Source: CAZVCG01 sp964649675
Lineage (GTDB): Bacteria; Pseudomonadota; Alphaproteobacteria; UBA9219
Direction of reading: 5' to 3'
DNA length: 6,906 nucleotides
Assembly (NCBI GenBank): GCA_964649675.1
Contig: CAZYPX010000098.1
Coordinates: forward strand, 1-6,906
The notes beneath the pieces are model-generated. The model had not been told where the DNA came from and did no database searches. It was given only the letters and a program-made list of their open reading frames with translations. Of the stretch, positions 5,632 to 6,906 are shown piece by piece. The position numbers were made by a program, and so were the translations under genes. Positions within the stretch are counted from its first letter, which is position 1. Each line of letters begins with the position of its first letter.

Positions 5632-5652
5632 CCGATCTTTCTTCAAGATCGG
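5632..5652 (-). other. Perfect 8-bp hairpin just after dotG
   Basis: CCGATCTT and AAGATCGG form a perfect stem around a 5-nt loop, beginning 9 nt after the dotG stop. No T-run follows on the minus strand (TGAAACC), so it is not a standard intrinsic terminator for the operon. On the plus strand there is no T-run either. It could protect the 3' end of a dotG transcript or mark an RNA processing point. A 10-bp palindrome (CCGGCGCCGG, 5601-5610) lies 21 bp downstream. Confidence 0.5.
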
Positions 5653-5661
5653 CGTAAAGGA

Positions 5662-6906
5662 CTATCGGCCATAATACTGCACGCCAGCCCCTGACATGCC
5701 TGGCGTCAATATCGTCACGGGACTTCCAGGCAAAGGCTGCACTCCGGCAGGAGCATAGCCGCCAGATGGATAAACTGTCTGCGGCGCGGGGCTATAATAC
5801 CCCGCAGGAGCATAGGGCGTTACGCCGCCTGAAGGCGCGCCGTAAGGTTGTTGCGCCGCGTAACCCGCGCCTGCCACGCCCTGTGGCGCAAATTGGCCTC
5901 CGCTCGCATCATCAAAAAACATACGGGACGACGTGGCTTCCTGAACGGGCTTCCCGTCGGTCGTCTCCCTGACGGACGTCAGAAAGAAGAGGCCCATGGG
6001 CGTACCGGCCGCCACGCGTATAAGCGGCCTTATTTGCGCGGCTTCCCGATTCAAGAATTGCGCCACGCTTTGCCCGGCTTGCCCCAATCCTGAGAACAAA
6101 GCGTCCTTGTAGCTTTTGCCCGCTTGCTCGACCAACACAGCGTTATTCGTAATCGTCGTCGTCGAGCCGCCCTGAGCGAGAGCCGATCCAAACGTCGACG
6201 CGAATTGAGCCGCCGCCGGTAAAACGATGCGTTCAAGATATCGGCGGTCGATCTCCGTCGCCATGCCGCCCAAGGTCGTATCGGGATCGAGCGCCAATAT
6301 TTCGACTGGATAATCCTTGCCCTTGTAGTTCACATTGCGGAACTCGATAAGCAGATAGTCGTTCATCGTCTTGAATCGGCCAATGGCGCGTCCGCCGGCA
6401 AAAGGCCCCGAGAGAATCTGCGCCATGATGGGACCGGGCACATCGGAGTTCGCCTCCACAAGAAGTTGGGCATAGTTGACCGTTCCGGCCTGCACGACCG
6501 TGCGCGTGACCGTCTCGGGCATGGACGGCTCCCTCGGCGATGAGGGCGCAGACGCTGTCTGAACGCCGTCTCTTCGGTCTTTCCCCACATCTTTAAGCCC
6601 CGGGCCCTCGACGACCCTGATAGGGCGAGGGCTCCATGCATCCATCAACTGCTGCATTTGCTTTTGCATGGCTTGGGCCAAGGTGTCGTCTTCCCTTACG
6701 GGAGCGGGCCTTGCCTGAACCTGTTGTTGGATGACCTGCATTTGTTGAGCGCTTTGTTGACGTTCCATCGCCATCTCTTGCCGGAGGCGCTCGGTTTCGG
6801 CGCGGAATTCCGCCAGAGGATCTTCTTTTTTTCTGGCCATCAATTCATTGATGTCGATGTTCTGGCCTACAGGCGTGGGCAAGGCGCTGCCGCCTTGCTG
6901 CATGGC
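5662..6906 (-). CDS. dotG: DotG/IcmE, VirB10-like core protein, C-terminal 414 codons
   Basis: The frame is open to the right edge, so the N-terminal helix and any repeat region are outside the window; the ATG at 6903 is simply internal. DotG (TraO in IncI) is the VirB10-like protein that crosses the envelope and forms the central channel part of the core complex. Counting from that ATG, residues about 30-90 are Gln/Glu-rich and probably coiled coil. Residues about 135-310 are the VirB10-like domain: VNYAQLLVEANSDVPGPIMA, IGRFKTMNDYLLIEF, LDPDTTLGGMATEIDRRYLE, then a helical antenna-like part (about 220-290) and IRVAAGTPMGLFFL. A tail of about 80 residues (333-413) rich in Gly, Pro, Ala, Tyr and Gln ends QYYGR; it repeats motifs such as YAPAG. 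The stop is TAG at 5662-5664, followed by a hairpin. dotF comes next, as icmG follows icmE. Confidence 0.92.
   Translation of the reverse strand, partial: AMQQGGSALPTPVGQNIDINELMARKKEDPLAEFRAETERLRQEMAMERQQSAQQMQVIQQQVQARPAPVREDDTLAQAMQKQMQQLMDAWSPRPIRVVEGPGLKDVGKDRRDGVQTASAPSSPREPSMPETVTRTVVQAGTVNYAQLLVEANSDVPGPIMAQILSGPFAGGRAIGRFKTMNDYLLIEFRNVNYKGKDYPVEILALDPDTTLGGMATEIDRRYLERIVLPAAAQFASTFGSALAQGGSTTTITNNAVLVEQAGKSYKDALFSGLGQAGQSVAQFLNREAAQIRPLIRVAAGTPMGLFFLTSVRETTDGKPVQEATSSRMFFDDASGGQFAPQGVAGAGYAAQQPYGAPSGGVTPYAPAGYYSPAPQTVYPSGGYAPAGVQPLPGSPVTILTPGMSGAGVQYYGR

Noticed and set aside
1..6906. tRNA, rRNA, transposase or attachment site
   Set aside because: None found on either strand by eye; nearly all sequence is taken by the T4BSS genes and their short spacers.

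Overview
The window is a contiguous piece of a type IVB secretion (Dot/Icm, IncI-type) gene cluster, read entirely on the minus strand. From right to left (5' to 3' in the genes) it holds the C-terminal part of dotG/icmE (runs off the right edge), dotF/icmG, a long dotE/icmC, two tandem dotP/icmD genes, dotN/icmJ and the N-terminal third of dotO/icmB (runs off the left edge). This is the same order as icmE-icmG-icmC-icmD-icmJ-icmB in Legionella, so the assignments rest on both protein features and synteny. The long plus-strand frames are antisense shadows of these genes.

Together the genes encode the envelope-spanning scaffold (DotG, DotF), small polytopic inner-membrane proteins (DotE, DotP), a zinc-binding coupling-complex component (DotN) and the VirB4-like cytoplasmic ATPase (DotO). 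The window has no effector, relaxase, chaperone or mobility gene, so it cannot tell an effector-secreting system from an IncI-like conjugation system. The organism is a Gram-negative, most likely a proteobacterium, with fairly GC-rich coding sequence and AT-rich spacers. Base composition differs from the low-GC Legionella and Coxiella genomes, and I cannot place it further.

Layout: 1-1031 dotO (partial); 1032-1315 a 284-bp spacer with a weak hairpin and a doubtful small frame; 1316-2008 dotN (GTG start); 2017-2397 second dotP copy; 2427-2810 first dotP copy; 2811-3029 AT-rich spacer with a G-rich tract and three short direct repeats; 3030-3995 dotE-like gene; 3996-4192 spacer with a promoter candidate; 4193-5503 dotF; 5504-5661 spacer with a hairpin and a possible small ORF; 5662-6906 dotG (partial).

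The most unusual part is the dotE-dotP-dotP segment. The dotE product is about 321 residues and appears to be a DotP-like domain, with its own signal-like N-terminus, fused to a two-module DotE. It carries three copies of the same two-helix module. The two following dotP genes share a perfectly identical 179-bp core flanked by clearly diverged ends, which points to gene conversion rather than a simple recent duplication. The locus therefore encodes three DotP-like units where the canonical system has one.
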